Shown here one piece after another: positions 11,903 to 21,569 of a stretch of DNA of 64,000 nt (position 1 is the stretch's first letter; the number at the start of each line of letters is the position of its first letter). The notes beneath the pieces are model-generated. The model had not been told where the DNA came from. It did not search any database and worked only from the letters and a program-made list of their open reading frames with translations. Both the position numbers and the translations under genes were made by a program. Source of the DNA: Bimuria novae-zelandiae CBS 107.79 (Eukaryota; Ascomycota; Dothideomycetes; Pleosporales; Didymosphaeriaceae); NCBI GenBank assembly GCA_010015655.1, contig ML976667.1:265002-329001 (forward strand). Direction: 5' to 3'.

Positions 11903-12616
11903 TTGCTGCCGCACATACACCATCTAAGCCGCGACACATCACGCTGGACTGACCGCGGGTCTCTAGCCACTGTCGTCTTCGCACCAAGCCATCAATGTGC
12001 ATATCGCTACCTTTGGTATTCGGCAAGTTGTTTAGGTTCAAGGGTGGACCCTTTGTAATGGAATCAGCACACTCTCAAGCTCGACGCGGTTCTGCCTGGA
12101 CAGTATGGTGTCTCTCCGGAAAACTCCGATGATGTACTTGGGGGCTGTATAGTATTGTTCATGACACTATCTATAGTTATAGCATAGAACGCTTCGTTAG
12201 TCTATGGCTCGACTTAAAAGCCTCCAAGACTTCAGCTGAACGTCAGTCACATTACCAACCGCGCCTCCACCACCCAATATCACACCCAGAAACATATCTC
12301 GGCGCCCAGCTCGTAGTACTGGGCTGTGAGTCTCAAAGTACGGTGAGTGGGCTAAGGGCTCATCAAGCAGACCACTAGTTCCGCTCTTGCTGCAACGCGA
12401 TGGGCAGAGTTTTAGATGAAGGCGTGCTTGCAGAAGTATGCTCGTAAGCTAAGAAGCATCGCCACGCAGAGCTGAACTCCTCCACAAAGACGTGTATATA
12501 AACGCCCTCTAGAACTCTCCAAAGCCCCATCCAAAACACCAAGTCAACTCTCGATTCCACCTCTACGTCTACCTCTACATACACATTCTCATCACGATAC
12601 CAAAGCGGCGATAACG
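11903..12616. other. Intergenic with promoter of the first secreted-protein gene
   Basis: No gene seen. The right end holds a TATA box (12495-12502) and a CT/CA-rich leader before the start at 12617. Confidence 0.5.
12495..12502 (+). promoter_or_regulatory. TATA box
   Basis: A perfect TATATAAA lies 115 bp before the ATG of the secreted protein at 12617. A matching element precedes its relative at 14892. Confidence 0.6.
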
Positions 12617-13180
12617 ATGAAGCTCACCCTCGCCCTAGCCAGCCTCCTCGCCCTCGCCTCCGCGGCTCCAACCGCAGAGCACAAACGCCAACCCCACGGC
12701 GCCGTCCTCCCCGCCTTCACACACACCTGGACCGACACGCCCGGACTCGGCTACTACACAGCCAACACCTACGGCCGTGTTTTCTTCCCGCAGTTCGCGG
12801 GCGAACACCCCATCTCCACGCACCAAACTTTCACACCCTCCACCTCCCTGCGCGGGAAAAAAGTGCGCCTGGGCTTCCACAAAGGCAGTGCCGCTATCAC
12901 AGCGGGCACGCGCTTCCGCGTGCACACATCGCTCTCGTCTCTGGATCTGCACGCTGGCGTCAACAAGGCGGACACGAATAACCAGCGCGACAACCAGGTC
13001 GCTGTGTTCGAAGTGAGCCGTACGAATGGGGCTGTGAATTTGATTGAGGGGGGCACGTTTACGGTTCCCGATCGGACGAAGTTTACCCTGGAGATTGTGG
13101 GGGATAATAAGGTGCCGCCGAATGCGGACTTTGAGTTTAATGCGGGGGTTGGGGAGGGGTTGTATTTGGTGAGGGTGTGA
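12617..13180 (+). CDS. Secreted protein, tandem family member 1
   Basis: A single exon of 187 residues. Signal peptide MKLTLALASLLALASA is followed by APTAEHKR, a Kex2-type site, and then a mature chain of about 160 residues without cysteine. The middle has LRGKKVRLGFH and the end GLYLVRV. The same order (signal, KR plus x-Pro, a central basic beta-like strand motif, a closing G-x-YL strand) recurs in the two genes downstream. The fold may relate to the But2 C-terminal domain of fungal secreted proteins, but this is a weak resemblance and I do not assign it. Likely extracellular, function unknown. GC-rich codons near the start suggest good expression. Confidence 0.75.
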   Translation: MKLTLALASLLALASAAPTAEHKRQPHGAVLPAFTHTWTDTPGLGYYTANTYGRVFFPQFAGEHPISTHQTFTPSTSLRGKKVRLGFHKGSAAITAGTRFRVHTSLSSLDLHAGVNKADTNNQRDNQVAVFEVSRTNGAVNLIEGGTFTVPDRTKFTLEIVGDNKVPPNADFEFNAGVGEGLYLVRV

Positions 13181-13890
13181 GGAGAGAGATACGGACGGAG
13201 GGGGTGTTTGAGTCGTAGAACACTCCTTAGGTCTTGGGTGGAGTGGTCTTTCCTTAAGTAATGAAGATTAATAATTTAATGTCTGTAAATCTTTTCGACG
13301 AGGTCGGGGATAGCTTCTTGGGTTATGTCTGGTGAATCCCTAATCGCGAAGATATAAGGTTAGATAAGACAATGCTATTTAGCATTGTTTTAGTTCTGTG
13401 CGTTACCTCTGGGCGAGTATACAATGGCTGAATGCATCTACTTTCGTCTGATTGTTTGGAATCTGGTTCTGTGTGAAGACCTGCTCTTGTGGAATGGGAA
13501 CGTGTGTGGCTCTGCGCCGAACATGTAGATCCGCTATCGAGTGGAGTGGAATGATGTTTCCGGAACTGTGACTCTGCAGGACGCTCAGACTGATGCGGAT
13601 ACACCTTCAAACGCTCGGGTCAGCCACGGTGTACTACTCTCGGCACCAAAGCCCGGTTTCAGAGACTTCGTATTAATATCCCGATTTACCAGCGGCGGCT
13701 TCCTCCATGGTTGCAACGGCTTGAAACCTCTCAAGCACATCTGAACCTGGGAAAGTCGTTCATGACGGCGAGGTACGGCCTGAGAGATAGCTGGGACACA
13801 AGATGCCAGCCAGTCTTAGATCCAGTATATGAAGCAGCAAGCTGGCCACGCCAGTAGTACCCATCTCTTTCCCGCTCTTTCAGTAACACC
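13181..13890. other. Intergenic, no gene seen
   Basis: 3' region of the first secreted gene and promoter of the second. A weak TATATGAA lies near 13826. Confidence 0.4.
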
Positions 13891-14472
13891 ATGAAGCTCT
13901 CCATCGCAGCCCTCACCAGCATCGTCACCGTCTCGCAGCGCACTCCCTCCCTCTCGAAACGCTGGCCCTACCTCACCCCCTCCTACCTCACGCCAACCTA
14001 CACCCACATCTACCACGCCAACTCGCTTCCACACTTCGTCCCCTCCTCCACCGGCCTCATAAACACCACGTCCTCCATCTCCACCATACACAGCTTCCGC
14101 ATCCCCTTCGGATGGTCCGGTCGCATCGAACTGCGCTTCTACTACGCCCTCACCAACGCCGTCCCCGCACACACCACGTCTTTACAAATCTTCAACACAA
14201 CGAGGTACCCCATCGAAGGCACCGCGAGCAACGACACTGACAACATCAGTACGCATATCGGCACGCTGACTGTTGTGCACGGCGGCGATGCGATTGAGGC
14301 GGCAGGCTCGCCGCAGGACTACAGGGGGTATTGCATCGATCGCAACTTGCCGGGACAGAGGGATTTCACGTTCTCGTTCCAGGTTGTTGGTGTGCCGGAT
14401 GCGGGCATTGAGTATGATACTCGCGATAGCGGAATGTACTTGAGGTTGCTGGGTGGGGCTTGCGTGCCGTAG
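13891..14472 (+). CDS. Secreted protein, tandem family member 2
   Basis: A single exon of 193 residues. The N-terminus (MKLSIAALTSIVTVS) is a shorter, less hydrophobic signal than in the other two copies, followed by LSKR and WPYL. The centre reads WSGRIELRFYY and the end SGMYLRLLGG, paralleling WIGKKVQVRFWS and SGIYLKLIG in the third copy. Two cysteines sit late (YCIDR and the final GACVP) and have no counterpart in the siblings. Several N-x-S/T sites suggest glycosylation. Function unknown. Confidence 0.7.
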   Translation: MKLSIAALTSIVTVSQRTPSLSKRWPYLTPSYLTPTYTHIYHANSLPHFVPSSTGLINTTSSISTIHSFRIPFGWSGRIELRFYYALTNAVPAHTTSLQIFNTTRYPIEGTASNDTDNISTHIGTLTVVHGGDAIEAAGSPQDYRGYCIDRNLPGQRDFTFSFQVVGVPDAGIEYDTRDSGMYLRLLGGACVP

Positions 14473-14891
14473 GGTGACGGTCTCGTGGTGGTCTCGAGTC
14501 AGGTGGATGTGGTTGGTGAGAGTATTGTGATTGGATGGTTGTGTATATATATTGTTCCTCTGGATGTCATGCTGGAGAAGCAATAAGTCGTATATGCATC
14601 GATTCTCGTTTGGCGTGCTTACGGACCTGAGTATATGTAAGAATATCGGTGGCATGAACGCCTTTGGCAATGGTGCCATTTTGAAGAAGCCTGGTTGGTC
14701 GTGTGGTTGGGAGGGTGAAGGCGCAGCTGAGCAGTATCGTATTCGTATGCATATTGCGACAGCATGTATTATTGGCGATATGACCTTCCATGGAAAGGGC
14801 TGACAGGCGATGGGGATATATAAAGGCGAATGTGAAGTGTCTACTGCTGCCTCTCAATTGGAAGATCGCCAGTCAGAATCTCAAGAAAACA
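14473..14891. other. Intergenic with promoter of secreted member 3
   Basis: Short spacer between members 2 and 3 of the tandem family. It holds a TATA box at 14817-14824. Nothing else is recognisable. Confidence 0.4.
14817..14824 (+). promoter_or_regulatory. TATA box
   Basis: TATATAAA lies about 68 bp before the ATG at 14892, in the same setting as the box before member 1. Confidence 0.6.
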
Positions 14892-15455
14892 ATGAAGCTG
14901 TTCGCCTCAGCCTTACTCGTCAGCCTCGTCAGCCTGGTGACTGCGGCACCGGTCGTCGAAAAGCGCTGGCCTTCCGGCAACATCATCACGCCAGTCAGAG
15001 GCTACATCTACCACCAATCTGCCACGCATCCACCACCAGACTTCATCCCCAAAATACAAGGTCTAATTGATTGGCAATCCTCTACCTCGGAGGTTCACAT
15101 CTTCAGCCTCCCACAAAACTGGATTGGAAAAAAGGTCCAGGTCCGCTTCTGGTCCAACAACGTTTTCAGCCCCAGCGACAAGACGTTCATCGATGTCTTC
15201 AGCTCGTCTCGATTGCCACCTGACGATCTTATTGGATCCAACAACCGCGACAAGCATCTTGCTAGGTTTCTCGTTCCAGAGCAAGGAGACGCGATACCAA
15301 ACTCAGACGGGCCAACCGGCTGGCAGTCGTACCAGCTTCCAGCTGGGGTTGGCGCAGTTGCGTTCGAGGCGGTGGGTGTCGGTAGCTATCCCATTCCAAC
15401 AAAAATTTCGTACGAACTAGCGGAAAGCGGAATATACTTGAAACTGATCGGATAG
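14892..15455 (+). CDS. Secreted protein, tandem family member 3
   Basis: A single exon of 187 residues, the same length as member 1. Signal peptide MKLFASALLVSLVSLVTA is followed by APVVEKR (Kex2-type) and WPSGN. The centre reads WIGKKVQVRFWS and the C-terminus SGIYLKLIG, both aligning with members 1 and 2. No cysteines. An earlier in-frame ATG at 14790 would bury the signal peptide, so 14892 is chosen. Likely a secreted, processed protein of unknown role. Confidence 0.75.
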   Translation: MKLFASALLVSLVSLVTAAPVVEKRWPSGNIITPVRGYIYHQSATHPPPDFIPKIQGLIDWQSSTSEVHIFSLPQNWIGKKVQVRFWSNNVFSPSDKTFIDVFSSSRLPPDDLIGSNNRDKHLARFLVPEQGDAIPNSDGPTGWQSYQLPAGVGAVAFEAVGVGSYPIPTKISYELAESGIYLKLIG

Positions 15456-15806
15456 TACACGACCTGAGTTCGTGGGAAGTGGTAGTTCGCAGGAGTGAAT
15501 ATTGTTGTCTTCATTTGTATCGCTCATTGTTGGACCGTCTTGTGTTGAGGTGAATTTAATGGAATATACACGAGGTTTTCGTCGGGTGTCGGTATGGTGA
15601 GATTGTGTAGGGAAGGTATTCAATGATAATTTTGACCCGTTTTGATCCATGTTCGTAGTACACCAAATCATACCCGTGGGTGACTAAAAGCAAATCCTAT
15701 GCTGGTCAGGAATGTACGCATCCCATACAGTGCAGACATACCCTAAGCTCATAGGCGGTAGCCGTATATTCCACTCCTGCTTCGCTTGTCTCCTGCACTC
15801 GGCAAG
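15456..15806. other. Intergenic, convergent 3' ends
   Basis: Lies between convergent genes; nothing recognisable. Confidence 0.4.
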
Positions 15807-16060
15807 CTACTTGCTTGGTCTGTCCACCACGATGATCTTGGGTATTGCATTCTGCAGGTCTTCTTTGTCCTTTTCGGTAGGGACGAAACCGAGCTTCTCT
15901 TCCACCCTGTCGGAGAGGAACATGCCGACGCCTGCATAGGCCATCACTCCCAAGCCGATGAAGACGCGCGTCTTGGGTGCGATGCCCTTGTACCACCTGG
16001 CAGTGAATTAGTGTGTTGCTAAATTCACAGGCGATGCGATACGTACTGCCAGAGAGACAT
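15807..16060 (-). CDS. Small single-TM protein, 67 residues, conserved-looking
   Basis: Exon 1 is only 14 nt (16060-16047). A 50-nt intron (16046-15997; GTACGT donor, CTGCCAG end) leads to exon 2 (15996-15807). The protein begins MSLWQWYKGIAPKTRVFIG, has one membrane segment at about residues 16-33, then DRVEEKLGFVPTEKDKEDL and ends PKIIVVDRPSK. The charged C-terminal half and size resemble small mitochondrial inner-membrane proteins conserved in ascomycetes, but I cannot name it. The frame is hidden without splicing because the start lies in the micro-exon. Confidence 0.7.
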
Positions 16061-16496
16061 TACGTTGGGGGATTTAGTTGTCTAGTGTGAGAAAGCTTGA
16101 CGTGACAGGAAAGAGGGCAAGCGGGCGGAGGCGCATGCCAAGCCCGCTCATATGCCGCTTCCTTCCAGGAAGTCAGGCTGCGGCAAAATTGACCTGTAGA
16201 GTATACTCAGTACCCAATATAATATACTGCACTCCGTATGTGAAAGAGCTCGAGCTGTTTTGAAGTACGTTGCGACTGCCAGTCGACACCAATAACGTGT
16301 TCGAGCCCGTCGCTCCCTTCGCACCTTCCTCCGCCGCCTCGCACCTTCCCACGGAGTCACCCACTTGTCGCACATAGCTGCGTGTACTGTATACAGCCCA
16401 GAGTAGTCGACACAACTCTATAAAGCCACCACACAGGAGGCCCCATGGTGTCGCTACGCCGACCACCGAGTCCGGCCGTCCGAATACCTCGCTAGC
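16061..16496. other. Intergenic, divergent promoter
   Basis: Between the small TM gene (minus) and the GH47 gene (plus). No gene; CT- and C-rich leader sequence before 16497. Confidence 0.4.
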
Positions 16497-18224
16497 ATGC
16501 CCGGCTTCCGTCGCTGGAGCAAGTCCAAGTTTGAGAAGAACCCCGAGTCGTCATTCAAGCTCCTCGCCGCTGTCCTCGTGATCACTTTTTATTTGATCAT
16601 CAAGGAATTTTCGAACCCTGTCGTCAGGCTCTCCAGCCGGGTTCCAAAATATGGCGCGAAAATACAATACGCCAACCACACGAGCGAGTGGGGAAGGGCA
16701 GACCAAGAGAAGGCAGACAAGGTGCGCGAGGCAATGAAGTACACCTTCTGGAAGTACAGAGAGCATGCGTGGGGAAGCGACGACATCCTGCCTGTAACAG
16801 GCGCTTCGTCTTCATTGAGAAACGGCTGGGGCGCATTCATTGTGGATTCGGTGACTACGCTCGTGCTGATGGGCCTCTGGGACGAATTGGCGCTTTCGGT
16901 GGAGCATATTGTCACAGTGGACTTCACCAAGACAGATGACCTAGTAGATTCCTTCGAGACGACCATACGATACCTTGGGGGTTTGGTGTCGCTGGTGGAC
17001 CTGTACGATGCAGGCGTTATACCCGAAGACGTCATCACGAAGGAAGCACGCGACACTATTCTCGAGCAAGCGGTCGCGCTTGCCAATGCGTTAGCACCCG
17101 CTTACGATACGCCGACAGGAATGCCGTGGCCTCGTATAGATTTCACTGCGTCAAAAGGTGTTCTGGATCCACCTGCGAGTTCTCCAAAGAACGCAAAGCA
17201 CAAGAATTCTGCTATTGGTCCTGCCCGCGCTGGCTCATCGATCCTCGAGAACCGCGTCCTGACCCGCCTTACCGGAGATCCGATATATGCGAGGAATTCG
17301 ACACTTGCCTGGGCACCCCTTGTTTGGTCCAAATGGCTACGTACTTATTCGGGGTTGGTAGACGCTCCCATCGATATCATCACAGGCGAACCTGTCGGTC
17401 GGCAGCGTCACTGGGACGCCGGACACGACTCATACTACGAGTATCTCATGAAGATAACCCTCCTCGCTCCGCCATTCGACCCCTACCTCGAGCAATACAA
17501 AGAGCAGTTTGTAAAGGCCGCTCGCTCGCTTCGCGAGAACTACGCTTCTCGCTCTGCCTCAGCACCCAACCACACCATGCAGCATCTTTACCTCGCTCGC
17601 GGCCACGAGAAGTGGTTCATCAACAGACAAAGTCACCTTGCCTGCTTCGCACCAGGAACGCTTCTCCTAGCTTCCAAGTTCTATGGCAAGGAGTATGAGA
17701 ATCTTGGGTTGTTTGCGGTTGCACTTCTAGAGGGCTGTCGTCACACATACGATTCGACACCTTCCAAAATCGGCCCCGAAGCCTGGTCTTGGATCCCTAA
17801 ATTTGGCTACGACGAACCAGTGTACTCGCCCACCACTCGACGCGCAAAGGAAGAGTGGCGCGCAAGCGGTTTCTGGAGCACAGACACTCAGTACAAGGGA
17901 CGTCCCGAGTATATTGAATCCCTGTTCTACGCGTACCGCATCACGGGCGAATCGCGCTTCCGGGAATGGGCCTGGGACGCATTCGTGGCCATAGACAAGC
18001 ACTGCAAGGCGCCGTATGGGTACGCACAATTGGCGGATGTGTATCGAGTGGACCCTGGGCAATGGAGTGGCGATGGGAAAGACAGGTGGACCGATATGCA
18101 GGAAAGCTTTTGGGCCGCCGAGACGCTCAAGTATCTCTGGCTGACGTTCAGCAATGCGAACGTGGCGAGCCTGGATCGGTGGGTGTTCAGCACGGAAGGG
18201 CACCCATTCCGGATGATCAGATGA
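16497..18224 (+). CDS. GH47 class I alpha-1,2-mannosidase
   Basis: An intronless gene of 575 residues. A short basic cytosolic tail and one membrane anchor (about residues 21-37) make it a type II membrane protein, so a Golgi/ER location is likely. Family landmarks are present in order: FWKYREHAWGSDDILPV, NGWGAFIVDSVTTLVLMGL, FETTIRYLGGLVSLVDL, RQRHWDAGHDSYYEYLMK, a central PEYIESLFYAYRITG and the C-terminal STEGHPFR, which carries the calcium-binding Thr of GH47. It trims alpha-1,2-mannose from N-glycans. Length is normal for a membrane-anchored fungal member. Confidence 0.93.
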   Translation: MPGFRRWSKSKFEKNPESSFKLLAAVLVITFYLIIKEFSNPVVRLSSRVPKYGAKIQYANHTSEWGRADQEKADKVREAMKYTFWKYREHAWGSDDILPVTGASSSLRNGWGAFIVDSVTTLVLMGLWDELALSVEHIVTVDFTKTDDLVDSFETTIRYLGGLVSLVDLYDAGVIPEDVITKEARDTILEQAVALANALAPAYDTPTGMPWPRIDFTASKGVLDPPASSPKNAKHKNSAIGPARAGSSILENRVLTRLTGDPIYARNSTLAWAPLVWSKWLRTYSGLVDAPIDIITGEPVGRQRHWDAGHDSYYEYLMKITLLAPPFDPYLEQYKEQFVKAARSLRENYASRSASAPNHTMQHLYLARGHEKWFINRQSHLACFAPGTLLLASKFYGKEYENLGLFAVALLEGCRHTYDSTPSKIGPEAWSWIPKFGYDEPVYSPTTRRAKEEWRASGFWSTDTQYKGRPEYIESLFYAYRITGESRFREWAWDAFVAIDKHCKAPYGYAQLADVYRVDPGQWSGDGKDRWTDMQESFWAAETLKYLWLTFSNANVASLDRWVFSTEGHPFRMIR

Positions 18225-18526
18225 AAGAGGAAGAGAATAGCTGCCTTCAGTAACTCATGACGACAAAGCCTACATGGCACACGTCACCGTCCCATTTGCA
18301 TCATGGAAGCCACAACGAGCAGATGCTGGGATTGCGGCAGTGCCTTCCGGATCTCGTCGGAAGGGTTGCCCGGAGGCAGGCGGAGAGTGGCAGAGCCCCT
18401 CCCAAAACACGCCTCGAGGGATCGGAGACTTTGACGAAACGGCGGGAGAGAACAAAAAGCAGACATATGATCCACTCCATATTTACATCCAATGTCGTGC
18501 ATTACGTGCATCTACTTTCCTCACCA

Positions 18527-19820
18527 TTACCTATCGCCGTTGGCCCTCGCGCTTTCTAAATCCGCTATCAAGATGTCGATAATCTTAAACATCTCCTCCG
18601 CTAGCTTCCTTCCCTCATCTCGCCATTCCTCAGCGCACAACCGTCCAAAGCGGTCAGGGTGCCACCGTAGTCTCTCCTGCCGCAGCCACTCGTACCCATA
18701 AGTCCCGCTGGCCCGCAGCAACCGCTCTACATCGTGTTTGCACGCTCGCAACCCGTTTGGATCCGCCTTCTGCAGAGCGCACACGGGCTGAACGCATGTG
18801 GTCACTGTGGGAGGAACGTAGGGGAAGGAAGTGAGTAGGTTGGCTTGTGGGACGCGAGCTGATGGGGGTTGGGTGGAAGGGTCGGATGCTGGCCGCGGTA
18901 TTGATGCTGACGAGGACTGAGACCGAATCTGCAGTTTCTTCGGCGCGCGCCTCTTTGGCGCAGTTGTTGGGGTCGATGGTGCAGGTGAAGGCGTCGCAGT
19001 TGGCACTGTAGCAGCGAGGGCCGAGGCCAATAGCAATCCCGTCGACGTGGACCATTGCTTGTACACTTCCAATTCTTCCGGTGTAGGCTCGACAACTCGC
19101 GCTGGTGTCCCATTCGCGTAGTTACCGTTCCTTGGCTCCTGCGTCCCTGGAGGCGGAGACTGAGATTTCGCCCGCGCCTTTGGCTTCGCCATCCGCCGAA
19201 AGAAGTTCTGCGCGAAAGCTTCCAGGGCCGTGGAATTCTCGTCTGCAATCGAACCAGCCCACGTGCCGTCGTTGCGGAGCGCGACGAACTGGTCAGATAC
19301 TATAGGATCGAGCGCGAGGTACGCGACCGCGCTCCAGCGAAACCCACGCTCTGCTTTCCACTCCTCCACCGTCTCTCTCCAGATCGGCCATTCGTCAGGA
19401 GCGCGCGGTCCAAGCCTGTACGCTACATCCCCGTACTCGCTCATCGCAAAGAATGCATCTGCCGGACCCCAGCTCACCATACGCGGCGGTCCAGCGCGCC
19501 ATCCCGCGGGCGTGAGCCACGACTGCAGCGTGTCTTCTAATCTGTCAGGGAGGCCTGCCCAGCGGACGAAGGTCGGGTCCCACGCTATGTAGGAGCCCTC
19601 CTGGCCGAGGAAGACGCGGAGATGCGGGGAGGGAGTCAGTTTAGAAAGGACCTTTTCTAAGCGCGGCGGGATGGAAGTGCCCCAGGCGAGATTGTGTGTC
19701 GAAGAGGAGTCTCTGAAAGAAAGGATCCATGAGGTGGGTGTTTGGCCGAGGGAGGCCCAGTGGACGTCTAAGACGCTGCCGCTCGTGATGAGGGTGAGGA
19801 GTGTTGGGGGGAGGGAGTGG
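18527..19820 (-). CDS. Unknown protein with C-terminal J-domain-like HPD segment (5' end unresolved)
   Basis: The open frame 19820-18527 encodes 431 residues but has no ATG before residue ~114. A TAA lies just upstream, and TTCTAAC followed by CTCCAG at 19821 looks like an intron end. A 5-nt first exon (ATGAT at 19932-19928) would give an N-terminus matching the divergent paralogue but is speculative. The first 250 residues align by eye with the protein at 20512-21447: LPPTLLTLITSGSVLDVHW, FLGQEGSYIAWD, and VSWGPADAFFAMSEYGDVAY. A Pro/Ser-rich linker follows. The end has RLRWHPDRFGRLC and KLAEEMFKIIDIL, an HPD-containing helical segment like a J domain. Function unknown. Confidence 0.65.
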
Positions 19821-20511
19821 CTGGAGTGGTGTTAGAAATGGGACCGAAAGTTCCTCCTGTGCTGCGCTGAAGGCCTTGGCCGAGCTGGTTTGGGTCGTGC
19901 ATCGTGCATCGTGGGGTATCTCAACACATCATACGGGAGGAGAATTTATAAGCTTGTATAGCGGGATGGCGAGGAAGACGTACTATCGTAGCCCCTCATA
20001 ACTTTTTGATATAAAGCTGTCGTCTGGCCCGAAGGAGAAGAAGCACGTGTTGCTCGATGTAATCTTCATGCTGGGATGTTATCGGATGACGTCATAGGGG
20101 AAACACCTCAAAAACGCGTTCCAGAGGCACACAGCACAGACAACGAAAATCAAAGGGGAGAAGAAAGAGGCTTCAGTAAGGCTGGCGCTGAAGCTGTGCA
20201 AAGTTGACTTGAAGCATGTTTTGTTTACGGTGGCTAGAGCATGATGTTGTTGATTCCTTGCTACAAACCTGGAAGCAGATCGCTTGGCAGCCACGACAGA
20301 GGTGAACGTCTGATCATGTTTCGGACGTGCGCTACCACTTCATCATTCAAAACAAATAAACAAAATTAAAAGAAAGAGATACTTATAAGCGGGTACTACT
20401 CGAGGGCAATCTTCATGTGCGACACAACGTTCACATTCGGCCAGCGCGGCAGCCACTACTTCCAAAGCCCATCGCGGCGGGAATAGTACGTCCTACCGGC
20501 TTTGCAAGTGA
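19821..20511. other. Intergenic, divergent promoter of the paralogous pair
   Basis: Shared upstream region of two head-to-head related genes. It probably contains the short first exon of the minus-strand gene. No other gene seen. Confidence 0.4.
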
Positions 20512-21447
20512 ATGCAACTGATCTTACACAGCACGCGTCTCCCGAATAAACTCACTACTCTTCTAACATCTGCGCAACTGCAGGAGGTGCATCATGTAGC
20601 GCTGGGCTTCGAAGACAGCTTCCTACTTACATACCGTGACAAGCATGGCCGCGACCACATTGGTACTTCCCTCACACTTCCCACTTCCCACTCCCTATGC
20701 CTAACACACCTCATAGAATCCCAAAACCTCCCCCCAGAGCTCACCACCTTCCTCTACGCGACAAACCCCCGCGGCCGGCTCACCAGAAACATCCCCGCCC
20801 TCCGCCTCGCCCTCGGCCCCTACAACGCCTCCTTCCTTATCCACGACTCCGCGTCCTACATCTGGCTGAACCTGCCCCCTACCCTGCTCTCAGCTCTGCA
20901 GGCCCGCATCAAAGACGGTGTCTGGCTCGACCGCCCGCGCATCGTCGCACTCGGCGCCGACTCCAATTTCCTACTTATCACAGAGGGCCACGCTGCGATT
21001 TGGGATCTGGGGTGCTATACGATGCTATCGCGGATGCTGGAGTACTCGCGCACGCAGGCGCGGGGGATCGCTGATGTGGCGGGTGTGGCGCTGCATGCGT
21101 ACCGGTATGAGTGCTTTATCGCGCAGGCGGTTAATGGGGCGGTTGTGAGTGAGAACGTGCCGGTGCATGAGGGGGCGGGGGTGGCGGGGATGAAGGAGGC
21201 GGTTTTGAAGGACGTGAAAGAAGTAGAAGAACGAGCGAAGGGAGCAGAGAGGAGGGCGAGGGAGAAGGAGGTGGTGAGGAGGAGGTTGGAAGGCGCGGCG
21301 CGGAGAGAGAGTGTGCATGGGGGACAGGGGGGCGAAAGGGGAGAGGTGAAAGAGGTGTTTCGCGCAAAGGGGAGGGGGATACGGTTGAGTTTGAGTTTGA
21401 GTGTGAGTACGGGGTTGGCGGGGAGTTTTAGCAAGATGTTGGGATGA
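20512..21447 (+). CDS. Unknown protein, paralogous to its divergent neighbour
   Basis: An intronless gene of 311 residues. The N-terminal 220 residues repeat the plan of the gene at 18527-19820: RLPNKLTTLLTSAQLQEVHH, ASFLIHDSASYIW, VALGADSNFLLITEGHAAIWDLG, then a conserved-looking helical segment. Instead of the HPD segment it ends in a highly charged coiled-coil-like stretch (about 225-270) and a Gly/Ser-rich tail with LSLSLSVSTG. No known catalytic motif is visible. The head-to-head arrangement suggests an old inverted duplication or co-regulation. Confidence 0.7.
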   Translation: MQLILHSTRLPNKLTTLLTSAQLQEVHHVALGFEDSFLLTYRDKHGRDHIGTSLTLPTSHSLCLTHLIESQNLPPELTTFLYATNPRGRLTRNIPALRLALGPYNASFLIHDSASYIWLNLPPTLLSALQARIKDGVWLDRPRIVALGADSNFLLITEGHAAIWDLGCYTMLSRMLEYSRTQARGIADVAGVALHAYRYECFIAQAVNGAVVSENVPVHEGAGVAGMKEAVLKDVKEVEERAKGAERRAREKEVVRRRLEGAARRESVHGGQGGERGEVKEVFRAKGRGIRLSLSLSVSTGLAGSFSKMLG

Positions 21448-21569
21448 AAGGTGCTCGGCATGGGGATCATCCGCAAAAGCTATATGGATTCATGAAAACG
21501 GGCCTTTTCATCTATGGGGTATCTCAAGTCTACATCTCCCTCCACCTCTCCTCATCCGCCAGCACGGGC

